64,000 bases of DNA from Aphidius gifuensis (taxonomy: Eukaryota > Arthropoda > Insecta > Hymenoptera > Braconidae). The translations under genes were made by a program, and so were the position numbers. The stretch spans positions 4,898,001 to 4,962,000 of the forward strand of contig NC_057788.1 in assembly GCF_014905175.1 (NCBI RefSeq), written 5' to 3'. Positions 26,401-40,193 of this stretch are shown piece after piece. Position 1 is the first letter of the stretch. Every line of letters begins with the position of its first letter. The notes beneath the pieces are model-generated. The model saw only the letters and a program-made list of their open reading frames with translations. It was not told where the DNA came from and made no database searches.

Positions 26401-29400
26401 GAGGTACTCTGTTTGTGTATGACTTTATTTAGCAATTGAATAGACAGTCATCATTTAAAATAGAATTACATTCGTCCATTAATTTTCTTGTTAATTATGA
26501 ATCATAAAAATAAATTACTTTACAAATAAAACAATCAATCTTGAAATAAAACAAAATAATTTCATAGAAAAAACTCATCAATTTTCTTGTAGCTTTCAAC
26601 AATGAAATGAAATATCAAACAATAAGAATTTTTCACATTTAGTATAATACAACAGTCACATAAATTCATCAAAGGTTTTTTCTTGTTTTTTTTTTATTTT
26701 TTTTCATCGTTAATTTTTGATTGTAGTTTCGTGAACAACTTCCGTTACGTAAACGTGTGTAAATTTCTTTACAAAGAATAAATAATTTTCATTGGTGTAT
26801 TTAAAAGATGCATATACAGTAGTATGCATGAATTCGGTACCGCAAAATTTGTGAATTATGTTGTATCAGGAAGTCGAGTCTGGCTTGCGAATAAATCGAA
26901 AAAATAAAAAACACAAAAAAGCATAATAAAAACGGTATACAGTTGTTTGTCAGGTGAGCAATGAAGAGTACCATTGAGTAGGTTTATAAATAACAATGAA
27001 AAAAAAAAAGGAACTAATAATTTTTAATATTTTTTTGATCCAGAGTAAAATTGAACATGAAATATCAACTTTTTCATGGCATTTTTTTTTTGTTCAATGA
27101 AAATTAAGTGCACACATCATCGCGTGCGACTATCATCAGAAAATATCAAACACATTTTTAATAATAAATAGAACAATGATCTATATTTAAAAAAAAAGAT
27201 AATTTTATTTAAATATATTTTTTTTCTTATCTCAATCTTATTTTTCATAAATAATTATTATATTTGCATATAAATTATTATTTTTTTTTATTATTTGTTT
27301 AAATTTTATCTATATAATATACCAATACATTTTTTTTTTGCCTCGAAAGTTCTTTAACAATAAAATCGGAAGTGCATTGCGCATTTACGGCGAAACGGTA
27401 CACTTAACCCGAGTTCGTTGATGTACTGTACATAATTTTTACGGGGTCACAGTAGCGCATCGAAATATTTTACTGATTGACGTAGATATGCTTCAGCGTG
27501 TATGTCGTTCCTCTTTGACTCCCTCTTGTCCTTTTTCCCGCTTCTCATTTTTTTTACACTCGAAAACCCTACAACTTGTTGTTTTTTTATTTTATTTTTT
27601 TAACGTCCACCAATGTTCTCATCCTTCTATACATTGCCTTCATGTATATATACGAACAACTGATCGTAATCTAATTGCAAAAACACAAAACTTAAAAAAT
27701 AAAATAAACACATAAAATAAAAAAGTAAAAATCTCGGTGCAATACACATGCAACATTCATAAATTAACTGTAATTATTTTAGTATGCAAACGCTCAACTG
27801 TGTTGGCTTATCTGCAATGTTAATTTTGGAAACGTGGATGCTTAAAAGATCCTCGTCAAATTGATCATATTTAAATAGGTGTGGTAAATTTTAATCTATA
27901 ACTATTTTTTAAAACCGTTATGGTATTATTGATATAAAATCGGCTTTAAATCAATTTTTTTTTAAATTTTTTTGACTTGTCATTTTAGTGAAATCAGTAG
28001 TTATTAAATTAACATTGTAAATTAAATTTTTTTTTTTTAAAACGGGTATTTGGATTATATTTAAAAATGAATTAATTTTTTAAATATTTTAATCTTTTAA
28101 TAATTTATTTTTATATTAATTTCGTAATATTTAATATAAATATTAAAATTTAAGCTTTTCTTATTTATTTTTTTTACTTTTGTTTATAATATTAAAAATA
28201 AATTTGCTGCATGAAAATACTTTATGTATTTTTATTTTATTTATTTTTTTGTTGAAAGATAATTAATATTATATCGAGTTGTAAAGAACAAGTTAATGAT
28301 TTATATAGTTAGCTGGAAAATAATTCACGTTGAAAAATGAACTTTGATAAAACTTTGATATTATTATTTGGAAATATTTGATAAAAGTATGTATATAGTT
28401 GACTGAAATTGATCAGTATTAATTATAGATTCCATGCTAAATATTTAATCAGAATGGCATTTGATTAATTAAATTATATCAAAGGCGGTGATATTGATTC
28501 AATCATGTCAAAGTGAACTATTTAATTTTGAATCACCACATATTACATCTGAAGCATTTCACAATAAGTGCCACTATTGTTATCATTATTATTTAAAAAT
28601 AATAAATAATCATTATTATTATTATTTTACTTTTTATATGCAACGTTGAGATAAAAAGAAAAAATAATAATATAAATTTGAATTGAACAAAAAAGTCGAT
28701 ACTTTAGTTTTTTTTTTGCCTCGATGTTTTTTTGGCTTAAAAATAAGGTTTTTTAAAAAAATTACAGAATGAATTATCATAAAAGTTACATGAATAATTT
28801 GATAAGATTCTTGTAAATATAAAAATTTTATAATATCACTGATATTTACGCAAAATAAATTTTAAATTGTGTGTTAAACAAACGGAAGTGTCAAGTCTTT
28901 TTCAACTCACGTGATGCATGTCTCGACGAAACGACTTGAGTACGCATAAAAACAAAAAAAAAATAAAATAAAAGCAAATAAAAAATAATTAAGATAAAAA
29001 TAATAAAAAAAAAAAAAAAAAAAAAAATGGGCATGACGAGACGAATGCGTGAAAATTAATGCAAAATTACAGACATATACCGTATCGTCAACAAGCGTGA
29101 CAATTTTGGCCCCACGTCTCGTTTCGTTGAAATTTTTTTGAATTTTTCACATCCGCGATATTGTTAAGAAAGCAACACTATATATATACAGACAAAATTC
29201 ATGACATGATGTGCATACAATGAAATTGAACTTGTTTCTGGGAACCAAGTGGGCCCTACCACGAATTTTTTAAAGACCCTTGAATTACCTGCGGAAGTCA
29301 TTTTAAGGTATTACCTTTAATTATACCACTCCCACTTGCAACAAAATAGTCTCAATTTTATATGTATTTATATGTTTTTATATATATACATATTATTTTG

Positions 29401-30223
29401 CCCGGATTTCCGATCTTTGCCTGGTAACAAATAAAAACTTGCTTTATAACTTTAAGATATATATCAAATCCAATTGATATTTTAAAATTATTCTCCTATA
29501 ATGAATTGAAATATTTTATTTTATTTTTTCAATTTCAATATTTATTTATTTAAATTGTTATTATATATAAATATACAATAAAAATTATGAAAGAAATTAA
29601 AATCTGCAATGAAACAAGAAAAAAAAACATAAAAATTATTTATGTAAATTATTATTATTATTATTATAAAAATAACTTGATAATTTAAATTTTAATAAAT
29701 ATTTTAGTTTCATTTTATGATTATTTCAATTTTAATCATGACTCAGAAATATTATTATATTTTGATACGTGCGGAAAGAGACGAGTTTGATATCATCACC
29801 CTACTCTGTTTTGTATTGTATACCTTTACATACATGCTCTTTCATCAGATGACCTATTTTAATATATATTTTAATACAAGTACAAATATCGCGTGTTGTG
29901 ACTCATCATCAGGAATTTAACGCTATTTTTTTACGGTATATATAGATGAAGATTAAAAATAAACAATTGACAGAAAATAATCAAAGATTAGGAAAAAAAA
30001 ATAATAATAATTTTAAAAAAATGATAAAAATAAATATAAACATATAAGAGAGAAAAGAAAATATTTTTTTAAAGATAAAAAAATGAAAGAAAAGAAACGA
30101 AATGAAGAAGACCATTAAAATGAGAACCTGAGTCAACCAAGCGCAATTCAAAAGTATATATAACAGAAGTGGAGACACACGAGGGATATATAGTAAAAAA
30201 AAAAAATAAAAAAAATATAAAAA

Positions 30224-30424
30224 ATGGTTGGGGTGAAGGGTAGAACACGTTGCTTTCACGCTGAGAACACGCTCGGTCGACCATCCTCGACAAAATCGTA
30301 TGTAAAGGACGAAGATGGGTCGCCCCGATACATACATAACGCGAATCATTATTTTCCTGCATCTAAAATAGCCTGGCGTTCTTTCAACTCGAGCATTTTT
30401 GCAATATATATAAAATACCTTTAA
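30224..30424 (+). CDS. small ORF on a CpG-rich island, doubtful
   Basis: A 66-residue frame with a true ATG starts MVGVKGRTRCFHAENTLGRP and covers most of the island at 30,225-30,390. The opposite strand is also open over the same bases (minus strand from 30,362, with an ATG and a composition that turns into poly-Phe after about 48 residues). Two overlapping open frames on a GC-rich patch usually reflect the lack of A/T-rich stop codons rather than coding. No domain is recognised. Promoter or regulatory DNA is as likely. Confidence 0.15.
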   Translation: MVGVKGRTRCFHAENTLGRPSSTKSYVKDEDGSPRYIHNANHYFPASKIAWRSFNSSIFAIYIKYL

Positions 30425-31627
30425 AAAAATTCATGAAAAAAAATAAATTAAATATATTAATTTAATTTTTGTTTTATTGTTCGATTGATTAATTTGTTTT
30501 GGTGGGATTAGTAAAATTAAATTTTCTATTGTTAATCGTGATATATAATTGACAATGAAATTGGAATGTGTCAAAGCTTTGAAGAAAATTAATCAATGTT
30601 GAGTATGTAGAATCAGTTAAATGGAATTTGATGTTCAAATTTATATTGAGAATATATTGTGTGTTGTATTAAAATACAAGGAGAATGTACAATTGTATCA
30701 CACTGGTGTAATCCAGTATCTTGATATATTCGAGACATGTGTCTCTGATGATTCGTCAATACTTTGATGCCATACTGAGCAATGTAACAAGGTGTTTTTT
30801 TGATTGATTTAATCATCCATTTGTAGAATCATAGTACCTTTAATCATTTATATATTTAAAAAATATAAAAAATATACATCATCTCACCTTGATGCTGCCA
30901 TCTTGAGATATTTTTTTTTTTCATTTATCATTTCATCAATCAGACATATGTTATTCAATAAATTATTCTCCAGTGTCATCTGTATGTGCATTCACAAAAA
31001 TAAACTGGAATCAATGACCTTTTATATTCTGTAAATTGTCTAATCGAAATTTCGAAAAAAAACAAATTTAACATTTTCTTTAACTTATTTATCAAATTTT
31101 AAAAGCAATGAACATTAGAAAGAAAAATTTTCAAGACAGACCAACAGAAAATGAATAATTTAATCCTTAAAAAAATAGACATATTATTATTATTATTTGT
31201 AGAAAAAAAAAACATTATTTACCAAATTGATTTCAAGGCCACAGAAGGCTTTAGAAATGTTTTTTTTTTTTCTATTTTTATTTTCTTTATTATATCTTCA
31301 GGATTTTAGAGGATTTTTTTCTGGGTTCAATGTGTGCATTGGCACAGGACACTTGAAATAAAAAAAAAAAATATATATATGATGGAGGTTTGTGAATGAG
31401 AAAGAATGAGAAGATGAAAAGAATACGATAGAGGCCATTCACCGGTCCATCTTACCCTTTTGCTTTTTAAAAAATTTTATTTATTTTTCATTTATTCGAG
31501 AGATCTTGGAAGCGATTGAGTGAGATAGAAATTGAGAGACACAAATGATTCAGGATTCTGTAAGAATAAAAAGAAAAAAAAAAATGAATAAAAACGAGGG
31601 TTGACTTGGTTTCTTTCAGTGCGGTAT

Positions 31628-31672
31628 CACGTGAAAAATGATCTTTAAAAATATTCTGTATATAGCCACGTG
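31628..31672 (+). promoter_or_regulatory. paired E-boxes CACGTGAAAAAT
   Basis: CACGTG occurs at 31,628-31,633 and 31,667-31,672, each followed by AAAAAT, 39 bp apart. The palindromic E-box is the target of bHLH factors such as Max/Mnt, USF or Clock/Cycle. No nearby transcription start is evident. Confidence 0.25.
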
Positions 31673-33240
31673 AAAAATAGTCGTTTTTTGGGTCCAGTAT
31701 ACATGTGTGTGTGTTTTGCTGGTTGCATTTTGTATATTAAAATAAATTTAAAATATCCAGGACACATAAAACATTCATGCAAGATGAAAAACTCGAGGAA
31801 AAAAAAAATACCATCAAAGATATTTGAAGTGTAAAGAATCAACCAAAGACTTATTATTTTCTCGTCAAACTACTATGAAAATAAAAAAAAAAAAATGATT
31901 AAATATACCAAAGTGAGAAAATTATATACAAATAAATAAAACAACACCTTCAAAATAACAGAATTTGTTATCATTGATAATATATCATGATTTATTTATG
32001 GATTTATTTAATTTTTTTATGCGTTAGTAAAATGTCTAGCCGAGGTCGACTACCCTCTGTCGTTCACCTTTCTATATACATTTACCTCATCCCTTAATTT
32101 TTTCGTGTATACCTCACACACAACACCGCACAACCAAAAGGTATAATTCTGAATACATATATATATTTGTGTGTACACATATATCTGGACATATAAAATA
32201 TTCCCAGTGCACGCGAATTTGCAGTTTTTTCTATTTTTTTTTTATTTTCATTATACATACACTCATCCAAGTTACCTTTTTCATTCTCGTACTCTGGAAT
32301 TCTTTTCCACGTGCCTGTATACATTGCTAGTTCAAATAAAATTTCTAAACTCGTATCAATGAGCACCCTTTTACATTTTATATATCAATAGAATGAAAAA
32401 AAAAATATGTTTTTATCGAATAAATGTTTGAAAAATTTTAAAAATTCAATTTGTATATTGAATGTTTTTTTTTTTTTTTTTTTACATTTAAAATTTTGTT
32501 TATTATGAATTTATTAATTAGTTATTGGTTAACAAATATGTTGGGGAGGTTTTTTTTTTTATTGATTTTACAAAAATTCAATGAGTTGCGAGTAGTTTTC
32601 TTGTATATTTTTGGGAAAGTTTAAAAATTTTTTTTTTTTCATATTAAAGAAGATGTCTGAGTGTTTTCAGGGTTATATTTAAAAATTCATAATTTTAAAT
32701 TACTTAATTTCTCAATTATATTGCACTTTAATTATTAGAAATTAAATTTTTATTTTATTTTTTAATTTAAATATAAAAAACTTTTTTTCTAAAAAAAATT
32801 TGTTTGATGTCAAAACAAAAAAAAAAAAGAGCTTTTTTACTTTTGCGCTGTTAAAATTTGAATGAGAAAAGATGAATAAAATAAAATACAAAGTAACGAG
32901 TTGTTGTTATTGAAAAAAAGTAACAAATTTTTTTTGTTTTTATTATAATTTTTTTTTAAACATTATGAAGGAACACCCAGGAACCACCACACGGTGTCAG
33001 ATGACCCACGCGCGCGGGCTACACGTTTTGCATTCAGGAACGATAATGCCTGAAGGTTTTTTTTTTATTTTATAATGTTCCTCTTTACAGCTCATGCAAC
33101 CATCCTTTTTTACTTACCTATCACTTTGCTCGTTGATGTTTCTTGACAAGGATGAAACGTAAAATTCATTAGTACCTTGAATTTACAAATTTTATTTTTT
33201 TTAATTTTTATTATTCACGTTGAGTGATAACTATCATGTA

Positions 33241-33266
33241 AATTATTATTATTATTATTATTATTG
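33241..33266. repeat. (ATT)n microsatellite
   Basis: Nearly uninterrupted ATT repeats. Confidence 0.9.
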
Positions 33267-35308
33267 CTTTTTTCAAATTAAATTATATAAATTAAATAAT
33301 CAATAATTTTTATTTCCTATTTTTTATAAATAATAATAATTTTTCAATTTTTAAATATTTTAAAATAGATATTTTTCATTTCATAAATGTATATGTTTTT
33401 TCTTTGAAATTTCAATATCAATTTATTTAAAGTTTAATAAAAAAAAAAAATAAAATAATGAAAATCATAAGTATATAATAAAAAAGAAAATAAAATTTGA
33501 ATTTTTTTTCATTTTAAATTGAATCAAGGTCGTTTTAAGATTTACGAAACTTAAATTATCTTGACTTTTCGATTCAATAATATATCTTGGTATATAACTA
33601 TATATTTAAGTAAAAAAAAAAAAAAAAAAATTGCACACTCCACATTTAGCTTGTGGAATTTTCTGGAATACTTAATCCAGTAGATTTGCGTTTGAGGTAA
33701 AATACGCGGGCGTTTGCAAAACTTTTGTGAATGTATATGGAAAATGGGTTGAGATTTTCCACAGATAAATGCACGAGTATATCTATAGATATATATCTAT
33801 TTTTTTTTTTTCTTTACATACACACGTACAGTATCATAGGTACTTTGTGAATTTTTCACTCTTTTGCACTTGAATGAGCCATCAAAGAAAATGCGATTCC
33901 TAAATTTTATTTTTTTTTATACAGATAAAAAAGAAAATCCAAAATAAAAAAAAATTATTTCTAATCCTGCATGGTGGTTTTTTTAAAAAAAATAAATTAC
34001 TGTTGATGGAACTGTAAATTCAACGTGAATAGAATTAAAATCTTGTACCCCAAGAAAGTAAAAATAAATGAGGATATTATTTATTTATTTTTTTTATTTC
34101 AAGGAAATTGAATTTTTTTTAATAAAAAAATAATAAAATAAAGTAATAATAATAACAACAACAATGATAATATAAAACAACAAAAAAAAAAAAATTTTTT
34201 TTTAAATTCCGTGAATGAAATTTTAACGGATGTGGTTTTACTTTAAATTTTTTTTTAAAATTAAATTGTATATGACAATTGGAAAATATCTGATGAGTAG
34301 CACGAATATATCTGTATATAATTATTTTTATTTATTTATTTTTTTACACAACACAGTGTTCTTGATATGAATAATAATGTTGACTATTAGTATTTCTCAC
34401 TATGTACTACTGTGTGTGTATTTTTTTTATTTCAAAAATATTTACCGTTAAAGTTTCACAGGGAGCTAGCAAAAAGACCTTTACTTCAAGATAATATTCA
34501 TATATAAATTAAAACAATAAATTAATAATAATAAAGTACAAAACAGAAAAGTAAAAAAAAAAAAAAAAAAATAGGTGAGATTTTATGTATACGTTTGGCT
34601 TAAAAGTTTAGTGGTATTAAATTGAACAACAATATATGCATGTATGTGATTTGCTTACATACTAATCTGACATGTTTATGGTGTTGTAGATTGTGAACTA
34701 TAGACCACGTGTTTTGAATAAATACTTGCATTATATTTTGTCGGTAAACTGAAAGGGTTTAAAATTATATTTATTAATACACCCGTTTTAGAATGATGAC
34801 ATAATATTTGCAATCAATTTATCAAAAAAAAATACTATAAATATTTTTATTTATTCAAAAAAATTAAGACAAACTTTATCTAAATAATTTCTAATAAATT
34901 AAATTAAAGTTATATACATTGAGTTTGAAATTAAATTATAAATGAATTTAAATGAAAAAAATTAAGGAAATATTCATGTGTCATGTAGATGAGAGTTCAA
35001 GGTTGTTGTTTTATTAAAATATATTAAATATAAATATAGGAAATGAGTTGATGACTCATATGAAAGTTCTTAATTTTATTATTCATCGATTGACCTAAAT
35101 AAACGTATTTATGATAAATTGTGTATATCAATATATGTATATTAAATGTGAAAAACTATATACATGCAAACTATAGTATAAACATGCATAAATAAAATAG
35201 AAAAAAGTGCTATATGTTTATTTGTGTGTGTTTGTGTGTAAGATGAATCGACCACAGGCATGCATATGTCCAGGAGTTTGGCAATTGCACACACGCCAAC
35301 CCCTTCAC

Positions 35309-35334
35309 TGAGTCACTTATAAATATGTGAGTCA
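35309..35334. promoter_or_regulatory. paired AP-1 sites
   Basis: TGAGTCA occurs twice, at 35,309-35,315 and 35,328-35,334, in a patch clearly richer in G/C than its surroundings. Both match the AP-1/TRE consensus exactly and are separated by 12 bp. This is a motif observation; the target gene is unknown. Confidence 0.35.
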
Positions 35335-35612
35335 TTGCACGCCGACAGACACATTTGTAAGTATATTGCTCCTTCAAATCATTATTGTTATGTTGATGAA
35401 AATGAGGCCGCAAGCGACGTTGTCGTTGTTGTCAGTAAAATTAAATATAGACATACATTTTAATGACTAATAAATTAAACAATACCTTTTTTTTTTTTTT
35501 TTTTTTTTGATGAACCATATATTTATCAGTAAATTATAAACGATAAAACAATTAATAATTATTTAAAATAAAAATTTAACATTGGATTTTTATTGATATT
35601 AATTAATTCCTT

Positions 35613-36782
35613 TCCTAATATATAAAAAGGACAAACATCATCGGTCTTTCGGACATTTGATTGGTCATTGTTTTTTTCTCACTTACTTTCATACAAATTT
35701 CTTTCTGTTTGCCTTTTTCTATTATTTTTTTATAGAGTAAACAAAATTTTTTTTGATATTTTTTATATTTTTTTTTTTAAAATTGACATATTAAGCTAGC
35801 ACAACTTTTTTAATAATCATCGGATCTCGATGCAATTGGGCTTAAAATTTTGTGCGAATTATGTGTTTTTTATGTGTGAAAAAATAAATTTGAAAGAAAA
35901 TTTTTTTTTTATTTTTTACATTTTTCTAAAAAATTCAAATATTAAGCTAGCACAACTTTCTCAGTAATCATCGGATCTCGATGCAATTGGGCTTGAAATT
36001 TTGTGCGAATTATGTGTTTTTTATGTGTGAAGAAATAAATTTGAAAGAAAATTTTTTTAAATATTTTCTATATTTTTTTTAGAAATTGACATATTAAGCT
36101 AGCACAACTTTTTTAATAATCATCGGATATCGATGCAATTGGGCTTAAAATTTTGTGCGAATTATGTGTTTTTTATGTGTAAAGAAATAAATTTGAAAGA
36201 AAATTTTTTTTTTATTTTTTACATTTTTTTACATTTTTTTAAAAAATTCAAATATTGAGCTAGCACAACTTTTTTAATAATCATCGAATCTCGATGCAAT
36301 TGGGCTTAAAATTTTGTGCAAATTATGTGTTTTTTATGTGTGAAGAAATAAATTTGAAAGAAAATTTTTTTATTTATTTTTTACATTTTTTTTAAAAATT
36401 GACATATTAAGCTAGCACAACTTTTTTAATAATCATCGGATCTTAATGCAATTGGGCTCAAAATTTTGTGCGAATTATGTGTTTTTTATGTGTGAAGAAA
36501 TAATTCAAAAACAAAATTTTTTTAAATATTTTTTTTTAAAATTGACACATTAAGGTAGCACAACTTTTTCAGTAAACATTCAATCTTGATGTTATTAGAC
36601 TAAAAATTACGTGTGAATTATGTGTGATTTATGTGTAAATAAATAAATTAAAAAAATTTTTCGTCAATTTATTCATTCTTTTTTTTTTTTTATGATAATA
36701 CTTGTGTTTATAAAATCAATGAACAATGAACCTTTTAGAAGGTATAGATACAGGCGCGCGTAGCGCGCCAATGTGCTCGTAT
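35613..36782 (+). mobile_element. Helitron-like non-autonomous element, copy A
   Basis: Begins TCCTAATATATAAAAAGGAC and ends GCGCGCCAATGTGCTCGTAT. After a head of about 180 bp comes an array of six units of about 150 bp (starting near 35,790, 35,941, 36,093, 36,254, 36,406, 36,549), each carrying ATTAAGCTAGCACAACTT and CATCGGATCTCGATGCAATT or variants. The tail of about 120 bp carries two hairpins, ACCTT-TTAG-AAGGT and GGCGCGC-GTA-GCGCGCC (36,753-36,769), the second about 12 bp from the 3' end. A GC-rich hairpin close to the 3' end, a TC start, internal tandem repeats, no long terminal inverted repeats and no target duplication fit Helitron/Helentron-type non-autonomous elements. No coding capacity; the 60-residue minus-strand frame at 36,673-36,855 is incidental. 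Confidence 0.7.
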
Positions 36783-36910
36783 ATATAAAAAGGACAAACA
36801 TCATCGGTCTTCTGGACATTTGATTGATCATTGTTTTTCTTTCACTTACTCTCATATGAATTTCTTTCTGTTTGCCTCTTTCTATTATTTTTTTATTTAT
36901 TTCGTTCGTA
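36780..36910 (+). mobile_element. truncated 5' head of a further Helitron-like element, directly abutting copy A
   Basis: Immediately after the copy A tail the head sequence starts again (TATATAAAAAGGACAAACAT) and continues through the pyrimidine-rich head to TTATTTATTTCGTT near 36,907, then passes into unrelated sequence before any tandem unit. It differs from copy A at several positions, so it is not a recent exact duplication. Confidence 0.7.
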
Positions 36911-39900
36911 AAATAATTGAGTCAAAAATGTATTGGTAAATGTAGAAAAAAGTCAATTGAAAAAATAAAAAAAAAATTAGATAAAAAAGTGTATTTGCAA
37001 ATGAAAAAAATGAATTTTGAATTAAAATTTTATTTTTTTTTATTTTCGCCTTAATAATTTGCGATATGTGCTATCTCGAATCATACCAGCTGTGAGTCAT
37101 TGCAACTTATGTAATTAATAATTATTTATGAGCAATTCAATCTTAATAAAATTATGTAATTCAATAAAAATTCCGATAATTCTTGATAAATAATTATATG
37201 CTGAATCATTAACATATCGTAAAAAATAAAAAATAAAAAATAAATATAAAACTGATGAAATAGTCTGATCGGGGTACCCGCACTTGAATATCATCTTGCC
37301 TTAAAAAAATATACATTGATATATTTACCATACACACATATATACCTTTAAAATTAATTTTATAAAAAATACTATACCTGCCCCTTGAATCTCATCATCG
37401 TAACGCAAGACGAGATACGGGTATATCTATATAGATGAGAAGCCTTGTCATGCAATCTTAAACATATTTTTTTACGATACCAAACACGACATTTAAAAAA
37501 TATAAAATTGAAAATACACATACATAAAAAAAAAAAAAACTAGCAGATGGTGCTTTTAAACTCTTTTGATTTTTCGATCATTTACCTAACCCAAATGTAA
37601 ACATTAAAAAATGAATAAAAAAAACTAATAAAAACTAGAAAATAAAAGATCATTCGTTGAGAAAAAAGTAAAAACGAATAGCGAAAAAAAAAAAAAATTA
37701 TATTCTTAATTAAATTCCAAGAATCAAGAAGGTCATTTCTTCACCTGTAAAAAATATATTTCAAAAAATAATAAACCAAACTGTCCTATATGAACAGCAC
37801 CTTGCAAAATATCCTGAGGCATTAAATTGAAAATAAAAAAAACTAAAAATTATTATATTTCAAAAGAAATATAGTGTATTTTTGTAAAATAGAAAAAGCT
37901 ATTAAATTAATGAATTAAAAATTAAAAAATAACAAAATAGTAAAGGAAAGAAAAAAGGAAATAAAAAATATGGAAGTGGAAGTGGAAGTGATGGCTATTA
38001 ACATAGACAGTGTTTAGGATGTAACACAAACACACACACATGAGTTTTGTATTAAATCCCGCGCAGGATATGACGTCATTACGCGTGTGGTCTGTCTCAT
38101 AATCTTGTCAGAAAAAATGTAATGCTATTATATACTTACATATATATATAATAAAAAACAATAACAAAATACTTTTATAAAATTTAAGATGCCTCAAAAA
38201 AATATCATTTGTTACGTTATAATACCGTAACATTAATTACTGTCTTAAAAATAAATAAAATTTGGGGTACAAGTGAAAACGCATAAATAAACTCTATACG
38301 TATATTTAAAATTTTTTTCAACAGAAGGGTGACGGTCTGGTATTATTGCATTATAATTTAGCCTTATTTAATTTTTTTATTTTTTCATTCCACTTGTTTA
38401 CTTTATTGTTTTTATTTATCTATTTTTTTTTACATTTAAATTCAAGTTTTCAATCGATTTTGAACAGCATATGGCAAATAAGCATCAGACAAACTTTTAT
38501 ATAAATATAATATTAAGATAGTTTAAAAAAATATGTAATAAATCACGTAACTAAAAAATTAAATATAAAAATAACGTACTTTTCTTGGTATTATTAGGTT
38601 TTTATAAAATTTAAAATTTAATAATATTTTAAATTATTTTTATTAACTTTTTTCTTTTTTTTTAATTGAAGCTGATAATTATTTTTTGTTTTAACTACAT
38701 TTATACCGTTACTTATTGACATGAGAATATATTTATTTATATATATATAGAAAGCTCATAAAAATATATATATATATTTAAAATAATTATGTGTTTAGTG
38801 TGTGTGTGTGTTTGTGTGTAATCATCAAAAAGGCACTTGAAGTCTCACACCATTTTCAAAACACTTTAAAGTCGTTGAATCAGTGTTGTAAAATTGTATC
38901 TACATCAAGTTGCTTTCATCGTTTACTTCTATATAAGAAAGTAATATTAAGATAAGAAAAAAATAAATATAATCGTGGTGCTTATTGACATTTATGGACC
39001 AAGAAAACTGACAGTATTGATCTTCATATATATATTATATTTTTATGATCTCTTGGCTATTATTTATTGTGACAGAATATATTTTTTTTATCATCATATT
39101 TATAATGATTTTAAAAAATAATTAACATAAAAATTATATTGCTTTTTTCATAACCAATTAACAAATTATATCAGATTTAATTTTTTTATTTTTTAAACTG
39201 ATTTCAACAAAGCTATAAATTATATTTATAAAAAAAAAAATCAAGCTGTAGATAAATTAGTTTATAATTTATCTAAAACTAATTTATATAATTATTTAAA
39301 GTTAATTTGAATACATAAAAATATTTATTTATTTAAAAATTAGCTAATTATATTTATGAAAATATTAACAAAAAAATTTTTATATATTTATACTTGTTAA
39401 TTGTTTTAAGAACAAAAATAAAATGAATTTTTTAAATTTAATAATACTAAATATAAAATGTAAAATCAATGAAAATAAATTCGTATAATTAAATATGAGA
39501 TGGGTTAATGTGATATAAAATTAATTATCGTATATTTGTGGACAATTTTATGTATATTTATATACTAAAAACATACAATTATGGAGTATATATAGATATG
39601 GGCAGATGAAAGCATCGCGTCAATCATGTTTTATTGCTTTACTATAATAGCGTGCATATACTGTGTGTCCTATGCAGAGAATTGTTAACAATCTCTATGT
39701 ATATATACATGAATTGTTTTGTCTTTGTTCCTCTTATTGTCTCGTATTATTCTGCACATCGTATCATAATACAAAAGACCCATATCTACACCCTCTTTGA
39801 CCCCTCACTTTCTCGCTTATCCTGTTCTTTCTGGGAGACAGGGGACAACTTAATTACCGTCAGGTCGATTACAAATCTCGTATTACATAATTAACAGGTA

Positions 39901-40193
39901 GCACATTGTATACATGTTTATATATTTCTATTATTTAACAAAGCTTTTTAATTTATAAATTATTATTTTGATTATCAAATTAAATCAAATAAAAATTAAA
40001 AGTTAATTGTATATTTTTCGAATAATTTTTAACAATTATTATTTGTACTTGATTTGGAATTTTTTTTTCTCCATTGTAAAGTTATATATATTATTTAAAC
40101 GTTCATTTATATATAGAAGAATTTAATATGTTTAAAATGAGTCATTACTTTTTTTTTATTGTAAGTTTTATTTTAGTTAATCAATGTTTTAAA
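36911..40193. other. AT-rich non-coding stretch
   Basis: Low complexity. It contains a GC patch at 38,055-38,105 with a perfect CRE-type TGACGTCA (38,071-38,078) next to ACGCGTG, a GT-rich microsatellite at 38,799-38,820, and a patch at 39,600-39,895 with the near-palindrome AGAGAATTGTTAACAATCTCT split around GTTAAC (39,676-39,696). The 86-residue plus-strand frame at 39,634-39,894 lacks an ATG at its start and is not convincing. Confidence 0.55.
38071..38078. promoter_or_regulatory. CRE palindrome TGACGTCA
   Basis: Exact 8-bp CREB/ATF site inside a short CpG-containing patch. A second exact copy lies in gp78 intron 1 (13,630-13,637). Confidence 0.35.

Larger units (their letters stand above)
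26401..35612. other. gene-poor AT-rich stretch with several GC islands
   Basis: No protein-coding gene is supported. Islands of higher GC or CpG are at 27,355-27,480, 29,020-29,130, 29,230-29,330, 30,225-30,390, 31,380-31,690, 32,975-33,160, 33,640-33,780 and 35,225-35,430. Frames listed in this interval are either poly-T/poly-A translations or lie on the islands without family similarity. A 23-A run is at 29,005-29,027 and an (ATT)n tract at 33,241-33,266. Confidence 0.6.

Noticed and set aside
27360..27385. Similarity of GGAAGTGCATTGCGC to microRNA miR-932
   Set aside because: Only part of the mature sequence resembles it, with an indel, and there is no matching hairpin arm.
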